NCBI RefSeq assembly: GCF_013087515.1
Contig: NZ_JABFCN010000045.1
Span: 186,001-250,000, forward strand
Length of the DNA stretch: 64,000 bases
DNA from: Rhizobium sophorae
Lineage (GTDB): Bacteria > Pseudomonadota > Alphaproteobacteria > Rhizobiales > Rhizobiaceae
Direction of reading: 5' to 3'
Shown: positions 33,226 through 41,793 of the stretch, in pieces
Layout of the letters: each line of letters starts with the position of its first letter
Position numbering within the stretch: the stretch's first letter is position 1
The notes under the pieces: model-generated
Seen by the model: only the letters and a program-made list of their open reading frames with translations
Told to the model about the DNA's origin: nothing
The model's database searches: none
Program-made: the position numbers and the translations under genes

Positions 33226-34143
33226 TCACTTGAATTTCGCCATATTCTCAGGCGTCACAAGCGCAGCGCCGGAGTCGATCAAAGATTCAACCTTCTCTCC
33301 GCGAATCGATTTTACCAGCGCATCCACACCGAGTTCAGCCATCTTGGTGGGGAACTGTGCCACCGACGCATCCTCGACCCCACTCTTCAGCGCTTCCTCT
33401 TCGCCGCAGCAGAAGTCGAAACCAACCAGCACAATCTTGTCATTGGCAATGCCAGCATTCTTGATGGCGCGCGCTGCGCCAGCAGCGGGCGGGCCGCAAG
33501 CGGCATAAATGGCCTTGAGGTCCGGGTTCTTCGTCAGCAGATCCTCGGCGACACTAATCCCGAGCTCCTCTGTGCAGTTTGTTGCGCCTTTCCCGACGAT
33601 CTCGACATCAAGCCCCTTCAACCCTTCAAGCATGCCCTTCACGCGGTCATCAAGCGCCGGCACGCCGGGCACACCCTCGAGAATCCCGAGCGTGTCGCCG
33701 GCTTTAAGAACAGTTTTGAGATATTCGCCGGCGATTTTGCCGGCGGCGAAATTATTGGTCGTGGCAAGCGCCGTCCTGCCGTTCCAATCCGGAATATTGT
33801 TATCCATCAGCACGACCTTGATACCGGCCGCCACGGCCTTGTCCAGGGCAGTGGACACGGTGGGATCGACAGGCGTCAGGGCGATGCCCTGCACGCCTCG
33901 TGTCACCATCGACTCGATCTGGGCAATCTGCCCCTCGATGTCGGTTGCCGACGTACCCTGCCCGTAGATGATCTCGACGCCGGGATTTCTCTTTGCATAA
34001 TCCTTCGCAGCGTTCTCCATTGTTGCGAAGAACGGTACCGGGAATTTGGTTATAAAGCCGAGCTTCACCGGCTCCTGCGCGAGGGACGGGACTACAGCGA
34101 CGGCCAGGAGCGCAAGAGCTCCCAGCAGGGATTGCGGTTTCAT
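33226..34143 (-). CDS. Sugar ABC transporter, periplasmic binding protein (CUT2)
   Basis: A 305-residue LacI/ribose-type binding protein with a signal peptide (about 1-22, ending SLAQ). VKLGFITKFPVPFFATMEN opens the mature part; LTPVDPT, VLMDNNIPDW and LVGFDF are typical. It contains four mature-part Cys (in NCTEE, AACGPP and FCCGEE), which is unusual for the family. It is the 3'-most gene of the three-gene transporter operon, 75 bp after the ATPase gene. The sugar is not evident and no catabolic gene is in the cluster. Confidence 0.88.
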   Translation of the reverse strand: MKPQSLLGALALLAVAVVPSLAQEPVKLGFITKFPVPFFATMENAAKDYAKRNPGVEIIYGQGTSATDIEGQIAQIESMVTRGVQGIALTPVDPTVSTALDKAVAAGIKVVLMDNNIPDWNGRTALATTNNFAAGKIAGEYLKTVLKAGDTLGILEGVPGVPALDDRVKGMLEGLKGLDVEIVGKGATNCTEELGISVAEDLLTKNPDLKAIYAACGPPAAGAARAIKNAGIANDKIVLVGFDFCCGEEEALKSGVEDASVAQFPTKMAELGVDALVKSIRGEKVESLIDSGAALVTPENMAKFK

Positions 34144-34218
34144 GTTTACCTCCCATGTTCGACCGCCCTCCTCTAGAGCGACCTCGTTGTCCGCTGCCCA
34201 ACGAAGCAGCGATCTCCC

Positions 34219-34983
34219 TTAGGCCTCGGCGCCGACAATCATCGCGACAATGTCCTGCTTGTTGGCTTCCGTCGGCTTCACTTCACCCACCTTGCGACCC
34301 TGCCGCAGCACAACCGCCCGATCGGCGATTTCGACGACATGTTCCATATTGTGCGTGATGATGATCACGGCATTGCCGTCGGCTTTGAGCTGGTTGATAA
34401 GGTCAAGAACCTGGCGAGACTCGCGAAGACCGAGGGCGGCCGTTGGTTCGTCAAGGATCACCAGCTTGCGCGCAAAAACAATGGCGCGCGCCACCGCGAT
34501 CGCCTGTCGCTGTCCCCCAGACATCAGCGCGACCGGCGCGTCGAATCTCGGTAGCTTAACCTTCAGGCGATCGATGACACTCGCCGCCTCCCGTTTCATC
34601 ACGCCCGTGTTGAGGAAGCGGAGCGGACGCGGCAGCCAGGAGGGGAAAGAGATTTCTCGTCCGCAATAGAAATTCTGTACGGGGGTCAGGTTGTCGAAAA
34701 GCGCCAGATCCTGATAGACGGTTTCAATACCGGCGCGGCGAGCCGCCGCCGTTGAATGGAGTGATACGGGCGCACCATCCACGAGGATGTCTCCTTCGTC
34801 GAGACGATGAAGCCCGCTGATGCATTTGACGAGCGTCGACTTGCCGGCGCCGTTGTCACCCAAGAGAGCGGTTACCTCACCTGCATAGGCATCAAAGCTT
34901 ACATTTTTCAGGGCATGGATGGCGCCAAAGCGCTTCTGCGCGTTTCGAACCGAAAGTGCTGGAGTGGTGGATGCCGGGTTCAT
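34219..34983 (-). CDS. Sugar ABC transporter, ATP-binding protein (single domain)
   Basis: A 254-residue ABC ATPase with one nucleotide-binding domain, unlike the double RbsA type but like rhizobial FrcA. Walker A is GDNGAGKST (about 42-50), the signature MSGGQRQAIAVARA, Walker B LVILDEPTAALG, and the H-loop ITHNMEH. Its start overlaps the permease stop by 4 bp. It powers the import through the permease. Confidence 0.92.
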   Translation of the reverse strand: MNPASTTPALSVRNAQKRFGAIHALKNVSFDAYAGEVTALLGDNGAGKSTLVKCISGLHRLDEGDILVDGAPVSLHSTAAARRAGIETVYQDLALFDNLTPVQNFYCGREISFPSWLPRPLRFLNTGVMKREAASVIDRLKVKLPRFDAPVALMSGGQRQAIAVARAIVFARKLVILDEPTAALGLRESRQVLDLINQLKADGNAVIIITHNMEHVVEIADRAVVLRQGRKVGEVKPTEANKQDIVAMIVGAEA

Positions 34984-36038
34984 TGTACTCTCGCCGATTG
35001 AAGCACGCGTGCGCGCGCCTCGAGATGGTTACGAAGCACGTCAGCCTCTACGGCGATGACGATGACGAGCCCAATCGCGATCATTTGAAAGAACACGTCG
35101 ACGCCGAGAAGGTTAAGGGCGTTGCGGATGACGCCGATCAGCACGGCGCCGATCAGGGCGTGGCCGAGATGGCCTCGTCCGCCAAGGAAACTAGCGCCAC
35201 CGATAATCACCGCGGCAATCGTGTCCAGTTCCAAAAGATTGCCGTAGATTGGCGAGGCGGCGGCGGTCCGTCCCGCGAGCAGCACCGCGCCGACACCTGC
35301 ACAAAAGCCGCAAATAATATAGGTTGCGAGCAGAACACCCTTTACCGGTATACCCATGCTTCTGGCGGCATTCGGCGCGCCGCCGACCGCATAGATCCAT
35401 CGGCCACAGACCATCGACTTCGTCAGGATCAGAAAAAGAAACCCGAGCATCGCAACGACAAAGAAGGAATTGGGCACACCAAGCGTCGTACCGCCACCGA
35501 TCGCAGTCACTGCATCGGGCATCCCGCGCATGGTGGTGTGGCCGGGCGCCAATGCAAGTGCCAGGCCGCGGCAGATACTCAAGCTCGCAAGTGTAATGAT
35601 AAAGGGGTGCGGCAGCCGACCATAGACAAAGACCACGCCGTTGACTGCACCGACAGCCGCACCCGCCAGCAGCATGGCCACGATGACGACGATCGAGGAA
35701 TCAACCTGCTGGTAGGCGAGCCCGCCAATGACTGTGGCGAGCGCAAGATTCGAGCCGACAGACAGATCGATCCCGCGCGTCAGGATAACGAGCTGCTGCC
35801 CCATTGCCACAACGGCAATCACTGCCGTCTGCGCAAGGATGTTCCCGAGGTTCATGGGCTTTAGAAAAGCCGGCGTGATCAAACTGACGACGGCGATGAG
35901 CATAATGAGGATCAATAGCGGGCCCAGGCTCAATAGCCTCAGCCCCAATGTGACGCCAGATTGTCTCGGATGGAAGGTTGCATCCTGCGAACCACCAGGC
36001 CGCGACGAATTCTGAGGCAGAATCCCGGAGTCTTCCAA
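34980..36038 (-). CDS. Sugar ABC transporter, permease (CUT2)
   Basis: A 352-residue polytopic permease, with about 8-10 membrane helices from residue 30. LVILTRGIDLSVGSNLALATV and the cytoplasmic LELDTIAAVIIGGASFLGG loop, which meets the ATPase, are typical of the ribose/xylose/fructose family. It is the first gene of the operon, with an AT-rich divergent promoter region (36039-36124) shared with the GntR regulator. Confidence 0.92.
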   Translation of the reverse strand: MEDSGILPQNSSRPGGSQDATFHPRQSGVTLGLRLLSLGPLLILIMLIAVVSLITPAFLKPMNLGNILAQTAVIAVVAMGQQLVILTRGIDLSVGSNLALATVIGGLAYQQVDSSIVVIVAMLLAGAAVGAVNGVVFVYGRLPHPFIITLASLSICRGLALALAPGHTTMRGMPDAVTAIGGGTTLGVPNSFFVVAMLGFLFLILTKSMVCGRWIYAVGGAPNAARSMGIPVKGVLLATYIICGFCAGVGAVLLAGRTAAASPIYGNLLELDTIAAVIIGGASFLGGRGHLGHALIGAVLIGVIRNALNLLGVDVFFQMIAIGLVIVIAVEADVLRNHLEARARVLQSARVQ

Positions 36039-36124
36039 ATTCCCCTAGCCTCCCTCGTTTTTTATACATAAGAAACATATGATACACGTGCGTCAACTTG
36101 TTTTTTATGGATATTTAACCGTAC

Positions 36125-37021
36125 TTGGAGTTGAATATGAGAACAGATACGACCTTCAAACGGGCATTCAACGATATGATCGATATCATTCGGACGCTCG
36201 ATCTCGGGGAGGAATTGCCGTCCGAAAACGCCCTGCGCGCCCAACTCGGCGTGAGCAGAACGACGGTGCGCAAGGTGCTGGCGGGGATGTCCGCCCGTGG
36301 GATCATCATATCTGAAGCGCACAGGCGGATCATAGGCGATCAGCCGCGGCAGATAGAGCGCTATCCGAAGGAAGAGACCTTGGCAATTTCGGAACAGGTC
36401 GAGACGAGCTTCATGGAATGGATGCTGCGCGGCGATGCCTGTCCGGGCACGGAAATCAATGAGGCGGAATTAGCTCGGAAATTCGGCGTCGCGACAACGA
36501 TCGTCCGTGAGTTTCTCAATCGATTTCAGAAATATGGGCTGATCGAGAAGCGTCAGAATGCCGGCTGGGTTTTTAAAGGGTTCACAGCCAGTTTCGCACT
36601 CGAACTGTTCGAGATCAGAGAGATGTTCGAAATGCGCTCCGCACGGCTGTTCGCTGCCCTGCCCGACGGCTCGCCCGTCTGGAGGCAGATCCAATCTATG
36701 CGGGCGGCACATTTGGAACTGCTCGCGGATATCGACGCCCGGTTTCAGGATTTCTCGGAGCTGGATAGCCGCTTCCACCGGCTGATTACGGCAGTCGCGC
36801 CAAACCGCTTTATCGAAAGCTTCCAAGACGTGATAACCATGGTCTTCCACTATCACTATCAGTGGAACAAGCGTGATGAACGCGCGCGGAACGAGGTCGC
36901 CATCAGGGAACATCTCGCGTTGATCGAAGCCCTGGAAAGCCGCAATATCGCTTCGATCGATCACGCTTGTCGATTACATCTGACTTCCGCCCGCGAGACT
37001 TTGCTTCGCTCGATCGTGTGA
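36125..37021 (+). CDS. GntR family regulator with two winged-helix domains and FCD
   Basis: A 298-residue regulator. The first GntR-type wHTH lies at about 10-70 (LPSENALRAQLGVSRTTVRK), followed by a second wHTH at about 88-148 (INEAELARKFGVATTIVREF). The effector-binding FCD domain lies at about 155-290 with the His/Asp residues expected for a metal site (ELDSRFHRLI, IREHLALIEAL, HACRLHL). Two DNA-binding domains in tandem are unusual for FadR-type proteins. It is divergent from the ABC operon and probably controls it. Confidence 0.87.
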   Translation: MELNMRTDTTFKRAFNDMIDIIRTLDLGEELPSENALRAQLGVSRTTVRKVLAGMSARGIIISEAHRRIIGDQPRQIERYPKEETLAISEQVETSFMEWMLRGDACPGTEINEAELARKFGVATTIVREFLNRFQKYGLIEKRQNAGWVFKGFTASFALELFEIREMFEMRSARLFAALPDGSPVWRQIQSMRAAHLELLADIDARFQDFSELDSRFHRLITAVAPNRFIESFQDVITMVFHYHYQWNKRDERARNEVAIREHLALIEALESRNIASIDHACRLHLTSARETLLRSIV

Positions 37022-37073
37022 TCGCGTTGCCTGCACAGATGCGCGCGGGACGAGACGTTTTGCAGCAGCCCGC

Positions 37074-37176
37074 TAAAGCCGCGTCGCGATCTTTCAGATT
37101 CGCTTGTCGCGCTTTAGGTCTTTGTTTTTACGCATGTCGTTGTCGCAAAACCGCAGCACACTTTTGCGCGACATGC
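37074..37176. repeat. Composite palindromic repeat (right border of ABC block)
   Basis: Same two-hairpin order as 32636-32729: TAAAGC (37074-37079) / GCTTTA (37111-37116) with an inner ATCT-TTC-AGAT core, then GCATGTCG...CGACATGC (37132-37176) with centre AACCGCAGCACACTTTT. It runs directly into the lpxK stop codon. Confidence 0.8.
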
Positions 37177-37177
37177 T

Positions 37178-38251
37178 TTAGAGCGGTTCAGCCTTTCCCG
37201 GAATTGCTTTACCCCCGGCCTTCATCTCCCGCAAGCGCCGCTCGCGGCAGGCGGCGATCGCCCGGTCGATGATAAGGCTGGGGGCGAGGTGATCCTCAAA
37301 GACCATGTCGACCTCGATCACCCGGCTCTTTTCGACGAGCCGCGCCGCCTTGCCGTGATGGCCGGAAAGGCGGACGAAATCCTTGGAGGTGGTGACAATC
37401 AGGAGACCTTGATGCTCGGCGGTCGTCAGGATGTCGTCGATCTCCTCCTCGGTCAGGTGCTCATGATCGCCGAAGCTCTTGGCAACGACGATCTCGGCGC
37501 CGCGCGATTCAACCGTGCGGAAGAATTTGGCGGGATCGGCAATGCCTGCAAAGGCGAGCACCTTGGTGCCGGCCAGCGTATTGTCACCGCGGACTTTCAG
37601 CGATGCGGTGAAATAGGGCTTTGCCGCGCGCGCCGCCATGCGGACGATCCTGTCGGCGGCATTGCCGCCACCGACCTTCAGCAAAGCGGTCGCAGAACGC
37701 AGCTGCTGGCGGATCGGCGCGCGGACTGGGCCACCCGGAACGATATGGCCGTTACCGAGGCCGCGCGTCGCGTCAATAACGAGCAGGGCATAGTCGATCG
37801 CCAGCCGGGCACTCTGGAAACCGTCATCCATGATGATGAGATCGGCGCCCTCCGCCACCAGCCGCGCAGCCCCTTCGACGCGCCGGCGGGAAATCACCGT
37901 CAGCGCTTCCTGGGCAAGCAGCAAGGGCTCGTCGCCGACGGCAATCGCCCGGTGATGATCGGGGTCGACCACGGTGGTCACATCGAGCGAACCGCCGTAA
38001 CCTCTGCTGAGAAAGCCGGGCTTCAGTCCCTTCGCCTTGGCGGCGCGGGCGATCGTTAGCGCCGTCGGCGTCTTGCCGGCACCGCCGACGGTGAAATTGC
38101 CGACGCAGATAACCGGAATGGGAACGGAGGCGCGGCGCGCATGGGCCATGCGGTGGCCGGCGATGCGGCCATAGAGAAAAGAAAGCGGCAGCAGCACCCA
38201 GGCACGCCAATCGGCTTTCCTCCACCAGAACGGTGGCGCTTCAGATATCAT
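37178..38251 (-). CDS. lpxK: Tetraacyldisaccharide 4'-kinase
   Basis: A 357-residue lipid A kinase that adds the 4'-phosphate at the inner membrane. The N-terminal membrane segment, P-loop VGNFTVGGAGKTPTAL, the FLSRGYGG stretch and DEPLLLA with IMDDGFQ are typical. The ATG at 38251 (MISEAPPFWW) fits the family better than 38287. Its last ten residues (KAIPGKAEPL) and the stop codon are encoded by a palindromic-repeat half copy (37183-37211), so the C-terminus has been altered by the repeat. Confidence 0.93.
   Translation of the reverse strand: MISEAPPFWWRKADWRAWVLLPLSFLYGRIAGHRMAHARRASVPIPVICVGNFTVGGAGKTPTALTIARAAKAKGLKPGFLSRGYGGSLDVTTVVDPDHHRAIAVGDEPLLLAQEALTVISRRRVEGAARLVAEGADLIIMDDGFQSARLAIDYALLVIDATRGLGNGHIVPGGPVRAPIRQQLRSATALLKVGGGNAADRIVRMAARAAKPYFTASLKVRGDNTLAGTKVLAFAGIADPAKFFRTVESRGAEIVVAKSFGDHEHLTEEEIDDILTTAEHQGLLIVTTSKDFVRLSGHHGKAARLVEKSRVIEVDMVFEDHLAPSLIIDRAIAACRERRLREMKAGGKAIPGKAEPL
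37183..37211. repeat. Half palindromic repeat inside the 3' end of lpxK
   Basis: The plus strand reads CCCGGAATTGCTTTA at its right end (37197-37211), matching the right arms of the repeats at 2766 and 10758, with AGCGGTT (37182-37188) as in their centre. It encodes the last residues of LpxK and supplies its stop together with the adjoining copy. Confidence 0.65.
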
Positions 38252-38287
38252 CTTGCCGTCCCGCTCCCCTGTCCGGCTTGTTCTCAC

Positions 38288-38355
38288 GCAATCCCTTGGG
38301 AAAGTCGCTGCGCGCTTTTCCCGGCCAAACCGCTGTGCACTTTTGCTGGAATTGC
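38288..38355. repeat. Composite palindromic repeat upstream of lpxK (B7)
   Basis: Outer GCAAT / ATTGC arms enclose GGGAAAGTCGC...GCTTTTCCC (about 38299-38322), then AACCGCTGTGCACTTTT and GGAATTGC. It looks like one repeat inserted in or fused with another. It occupies the leader region between the HAD phosphatase and lpxK. Confidence 0.7.
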
Positions 38356-38433
38356 TTTAGCCACAGCCAGTCCCCTGCTTTTCGACCGTCGGATTGAGAA
38401 GCCAAAACCTGAAAAAATGCAAGCCCTTACCCG

Positions 38434-39156
38434 TCAGGCGGGCTGCAGGTCCGGCAGCAGCGTCTCGATGGCGGTGATATCGTCGAGCACGTGGTCGGCC
38501 GCGGCGGCAAGCGTCTCCCGCGAACCGGTGCCGGTCAGCACCGCGATCCTCAGGCCGGTGCCGGCATTCAGACCCATGTGCAGATCGTGATTGTTGTCGC
38601 CGACCATGGCGACCTCGGCCGGGAAAAGACCGGTCGCGGCGCAGAAGCCGAGCACCATGCCCGGCTCCGGCTTGACACCGAAACCGCTGTCATAGCCGGC
38701 GATGTAATCGATATAGCGGGCAAAACCGAAACGTTCCGCCGTCTGGCGGATCGACCGCTCATTGTCGCTGGAGGCGACACCGAGCTTGAAGCCGCGCCGA
38801 TGCAGCCGGGCGAAGAAGCCGGCGAGGTCGGTCACCGGCACGGAAAATTCGGCGGCGTTGGAAAAGAGATCGTCGAGGCGGACCGTCAGTTCGCCGACAT
38901 CGACCATCGAGCCCGCGGCAACCAGACCCTCGGCGATCTGGCGGGTATTGCCGGCGGCAAGCAGGCTGTCGGGAACGATATGGCCGGTCACCGGATCCAT
39001 GCCGCAGGCCGAAAGCAGCCGGTCGGCGAGAAGCGGATCGCCTTTGGCGGCGATACGGGCCAGCTCACGGTTGACCGGCAGCCAGCTCTCGTCATAGTCG
39101 AGCAGCGTGCCGTCCTTGTCGAAGAGAATGCCTTTGATAGGGGACGCTGCCGACAT
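38434..39156 (-). CDS. HAD family phosphatase (phosphoglycolate phosphatase-like)
   Basis: A 240-residue HAD-superfamily hydrolase. Motif I is FDKDGTLLDYDE (nucleophile Asp near residue 12), motif II GVASSDNE, motif III Lys in the GVKPEPGMVLGF region, and motif IV MVGDNNHDLHMG. The cap domain lies between motifs I and II, as in the Gph group. It starts 10 bp after the kdtA stop, so it shares the Kdo/lipid A operon; its substrate is not known. Confidence 0.88.
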   Translation of the reverse strand: MSAASPIKGILFDKDGTLLDYDESWLPVNRELARIAAKGDPLLADRLLSACGMDPVTGHIVPDSLLAAGNTRQIAEGLVAAGSMVDVGELTVRLDDLFSNAAEFSVPVTDLAGFFARLHRRGFKLGVASSDNERSIRQTAERFGFARYIDYIAGYDSGFGVKPEPGMVLGFCAATGLFPAEVAMVGDNNHDLHMGLNAGTGLRIAVLTGTGSRETLAAAADHVLDDITAIETLLPDLQPA

Positions 39157-39165
39157 CTTCGCTCC

Positions 39166-40485
39166 TCAGACTTGGGCGACGGCCTTGGGCAGCAGCCGCG
39201 CCTTCACCGTCAGCGGGTTGATATAGGGTTCCAGCCCCTTCACCGTCGCCGTCAGCGCACCGCGCATCTCGTGCACGGCGGTGATGCCGGCCTCGATCAT
39301 GTTGCGGCGGGCGTCGTCGTTGATCAGCAGATAATGCACGCCCTTGGCCAGCATTTCAGTATCGCGCACCATGCGGGCGCTGCCGCTGCGGGCAAGCTTC
39401 TGGTAGGCATCCCGGAAATTCTGCACATGGCCGCCGGAGAGAATGGCGCAGCCGAGCATGGCAGGCTCCAGCGGGTTCTGGCCGCCTTCGGCAAAGAGCG
39501 AGCGGCCGACGAAGGCGATTTCCGTCAGGCGCAGATAGAGGCCCATTTCGCCGATCGTATCGCCGAGGAAGATATCGACATCGGCGGACAAGACATCGTC
39601 GCGGGTGCGGCGGGCGACTTTCAGCCCCTGCTTGACGAGCGCCGCCTCGATCTCGTCGCTGCGCTCGGGATGGCGCGGCACGATGATGGTCAATTGATGG
39701 TCGCGCTCCCTGAGCGCCCGGTGAACGATGGCGGCGGCATTCTCCTCGCCGTCGAAAGTCGAGATCGCCGCCCAGGTCTTGCGCTCGCCGATCTGCTTCT
39801 TGTAGCGGGCAAGCACAGCGCTGTCATAAGGCGGCGCGTCAGTATCGACCTTCAGATTGCCGGAGGTGATGACGGGGACGGCGCCAAGATCGCGGAAACG
39901 TTCGGCATCGACATCCGACTGGGCGATGACGAGGGCAAGATTCTCGAACAAGGCTTCGGCAATCGCCGGGCGGCGGCGCCAGCGGGCAAAGGAGCGGTCC
40001 GACATGCGGGCATTGATCAGGATCTGCGGAATGCGGCGGCGGCCGAGCTCCAGCACCGTTGCCGGCCAGATCTCGGATTCGGCGATGATGGCGCAATCGG
40101 GCTGCCAATAATCGAGGAAGCGGCTGACGGAGGGCTTCAGGTCGAGCGGCACATATTGATGGATCGCTTCCTGGCCGAGGCGCTCGGCGGCGAGCTTGGC
40201 CGACGTGATGGTGCCGGTCGTCAGGATGACATGGATGTCGCGGCGGCGGATTTCGCGGATCAGCGGGATAACGGCGTTGGTTTCACCGACGCTTGCGGCA
40301 TGGAACCAGACGAGCGGCCCCTGCGGCCGGTTGGCGCTCGGATAACCGAAGCGTTCCAGGCGGCGGCCCCGGTCTTCCTTGCCCTTGGCCGTGCGGTAGG
40401 TGATATAGAGGCCGACGACAGGAGAGGCCACGGTTCCCGCCAGACGGTATGCGTTCAGACCGAACCGCGCCATCCGGGAACTCAT
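39166..40485 (-). CDS. kdtA: 3-deoxy-D-manno-octulosonic acid transferase
   Basis: A 439-residue GT30 Kdo transferase acting on lipid IVA at the inner membrane. The N-terminal hydrophobic segment, WFHAASVGETNAVIPLI (the early catalytic region), LTTGTITSAKLAAERL, ESEIWPATVLEL and the nucleotide-binding EGGQNPLEPAMLG are all visible. It is separated by 172 bp from DUF4170 upstream and followed by the HAD phosphatase and lpxK. Confidence 0.94.
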   Translation of the reverse strand: MSSRMARFGLNAYRLAGTVASPVVGLYITYRTAKGKEDRGRRLERFGYPSANRPQGPLVWFHAASVGETNAVIPLIREIRRRDIHVILTTGTITSAKLAAERLGQEAIHQYVPLDLKPSVSRFLDYWQPDCAIIAESEIWPATVLELGRRRIPQILINARMSDRSFARWRRRPAIAEALFENLALVIAQSDVDAERFRDLGAVPVITSGNLKVDTDAPPYDSAVLARYKKQIGERKTWAAISTFDGEENAAAIVHRALRERDHQLTIIVPRHPERSDEIEAALVKQGLKVARRTRDDVLSADVDIFLGDTIGEMGLYLRLTEIAFVGRSLFAEGGQNPLEPAMLGCAILSGGHVQNFRDAYQKLARSGSARMVRDTEMLAKGVHYLLINDDARRNMIEAGITAVHEMRGALTATVKGLEPYINPLTVKARLLPKAVAQV

Positions 40486-40657
40486 CGCGCCAGCCTCCGA
40501 TCAAAACCGATCGACATCAAACCCATTCCCTAATTATCGTTGCGGCCGCAATGGCCGATTAATTTGTTCAGAATGCGTCAAACAATCCGGATCGACGGCG
40601 CGCGCCATGCACCAAAGCCCGCTCGACGAGCGGTCGGCCGGCGGCACTTGGCTCGGG

Positions 40658-40906
40658 TCAGTTGCCCCTGGCCTTTTCCTGCGGATCGAGCAAACGATGC
40701 ATGTGGACGATGAAGTAGCGCATATGCGCATTGTCGACCGTCTGCTGCGCCTTCGCCTTCCAGGCCGTCAGCGCCGTGGCATAATCCGGGAAAATGCCGA
40801 CAATATCGAGACCCTGCAGGTCACGGAACTGGACATCATCGAGGCTTTCCAGTTCGCCGCCAAAAACGAGATGCAAAAGTTGCTTCTTGTCACCGGATTC
40901 AGTCAT
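40658..40906 (-). CDS. DUF4170 family protein
   Basis: An 82-residue protein with LHLVFGGELESLDDVQFRD, IVGIFPDYATALTAWKAKAQ and YFIVHMHRLLDP, which match the rhizobial DUF4170 family. It lies between cysQ and kdtA, 61 bp and 172 bp away respectively. Its role is unknown; its recurring place beside kdtA and cysQ in relatives suggests a link to envelope or sulphur metabolism (inferred). Confidence 0.85.
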   Translation of the reverse strand: MTESGDKKQLLHLVFGGELESLDDVQFRDLQGLDIVGIFPDYATALTAWKAKAQQTVDNAHMRYFIVHMHRLLDPQEKARGN

Positions 40907-40967
40907 TTTTTGTTCTCTTTCTGCCTATTCTCCTCCGCCACCCATCTGCGGGATTTTGACGGAAACG

Positions 40968-41777
40968 TCAACTGCCTCGTCGCCCCGCAAATGCCGCGAG
41001 GAATTCACTGATGCGGGGCGTTGGACCCGCGCAGAGGACCTTGTGGGTGACTTCGGCGCTGTTGTAGACGACCGGCCGGCCTTCGAGATCGACGAGACCG
41101 CCGCCGGCGCAGGCGAGGATCAGATCGGCGGCGGCAAGGTCCCAATCATGGGAATTGCCCTTGACGAAGGTGCCTTCGAGACGACCGTCCGCCACCATGG
41201 CGATGCGATAGGCGAGCGAGGGGATGTATTTCTCGCGCGTCACCCGCTCCTGGAATTCCGGCGGAAAGGTCTTCAGCAGGTCGTCGCCGATCGCAAGGCG
41301 GCTCATCTCTTCGGGTCCGGCCGCCGAGACGGTGAAGGGGACGCCGTTCTTCAGCGCCACGCCGCCCTCGACCGCCTCATAGAGCTCCTCGAGCGCCGGG
41401 GCATAGAGCACGCCGGCGACCGGCCGGCCGCGATGAACCACCGCGACGCTGACGCACCAGACCTTCTGCCCGCCGAGGAAGGCGCGCGTGCCGTCGATCG
41501 GATCGATGATGAACAGCGTCTCGCGGGAGAGACGGTCGGCATCGTCGTCGGTTTCTTCCGACAGCCAGCCATAATCCGGCCGGGCCTTGCGCAGGATGGT
41601 CTCGAGCGTCTTGTTTGCGGCGAAATCGGCAGCGCTGACAGGAGAACGGTCCTCGTTCTTCCACCAGACCTCGGGAGACTGGTTGAAGAAGCCGAAAGCG
41701 ACGGCGCCCGCCTCTTTCGCAGCATCGGCGATCAGCGCGAGATCGCTCTGCCACCGGGCCTTTTCCCTATCGCTCAT
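40968..41777 (-). CDS. cysQ: 3'(2'),5'-bisphosphate nucleotidase / inositol monophosphatase family (CysQ)
   Basis: A 269-residue Mg-dependent phosphatase. LSEETDDD, the DPIDGT motif (in IIDPIDGTRAFLGG) and the C-terminal SHDWDLAAADLI are the metal-binding motifs of the FIG family. The CysQ branch hydrolyses PAP; the inositol-phosphatase branch is the alternative. It starts 16 bp after the PmbA stop, in the same transcription unit. Confidence 0.88.
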   Translation of the reverse strand: MSDREKARWQSDLALIADAAKEAGAVAFGFFNQSPEVWWKNEDRSPVSAADFAANKTLETILRKARPDYGWLSEETDDDADRLSRETLFIIDPIDGTRAFLGGQKVWCVSVAVVHRGRPVAGVLYAPALEELYEAVEGGVALKNGVPFTVSAAGPEEMSRLAIGDDLLKTFPPEFQERVTREKYIPSLAYRIAMVADGRLEGTFVKGNSHDWDLAAADLILACAGGGLVDLEGRPVVYNSAEVTHKVLCAGPTPRISEFLAAFAGRRGS

Positions 41778-41793
41778 CCCGTCAATCCGTTTC

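Noticed and set aside
33226..37021. ABC block as an integrative element or prophage
   Set aside because: No integrase, transposase or attachment site seen; only the bracketing repeats support mobility.
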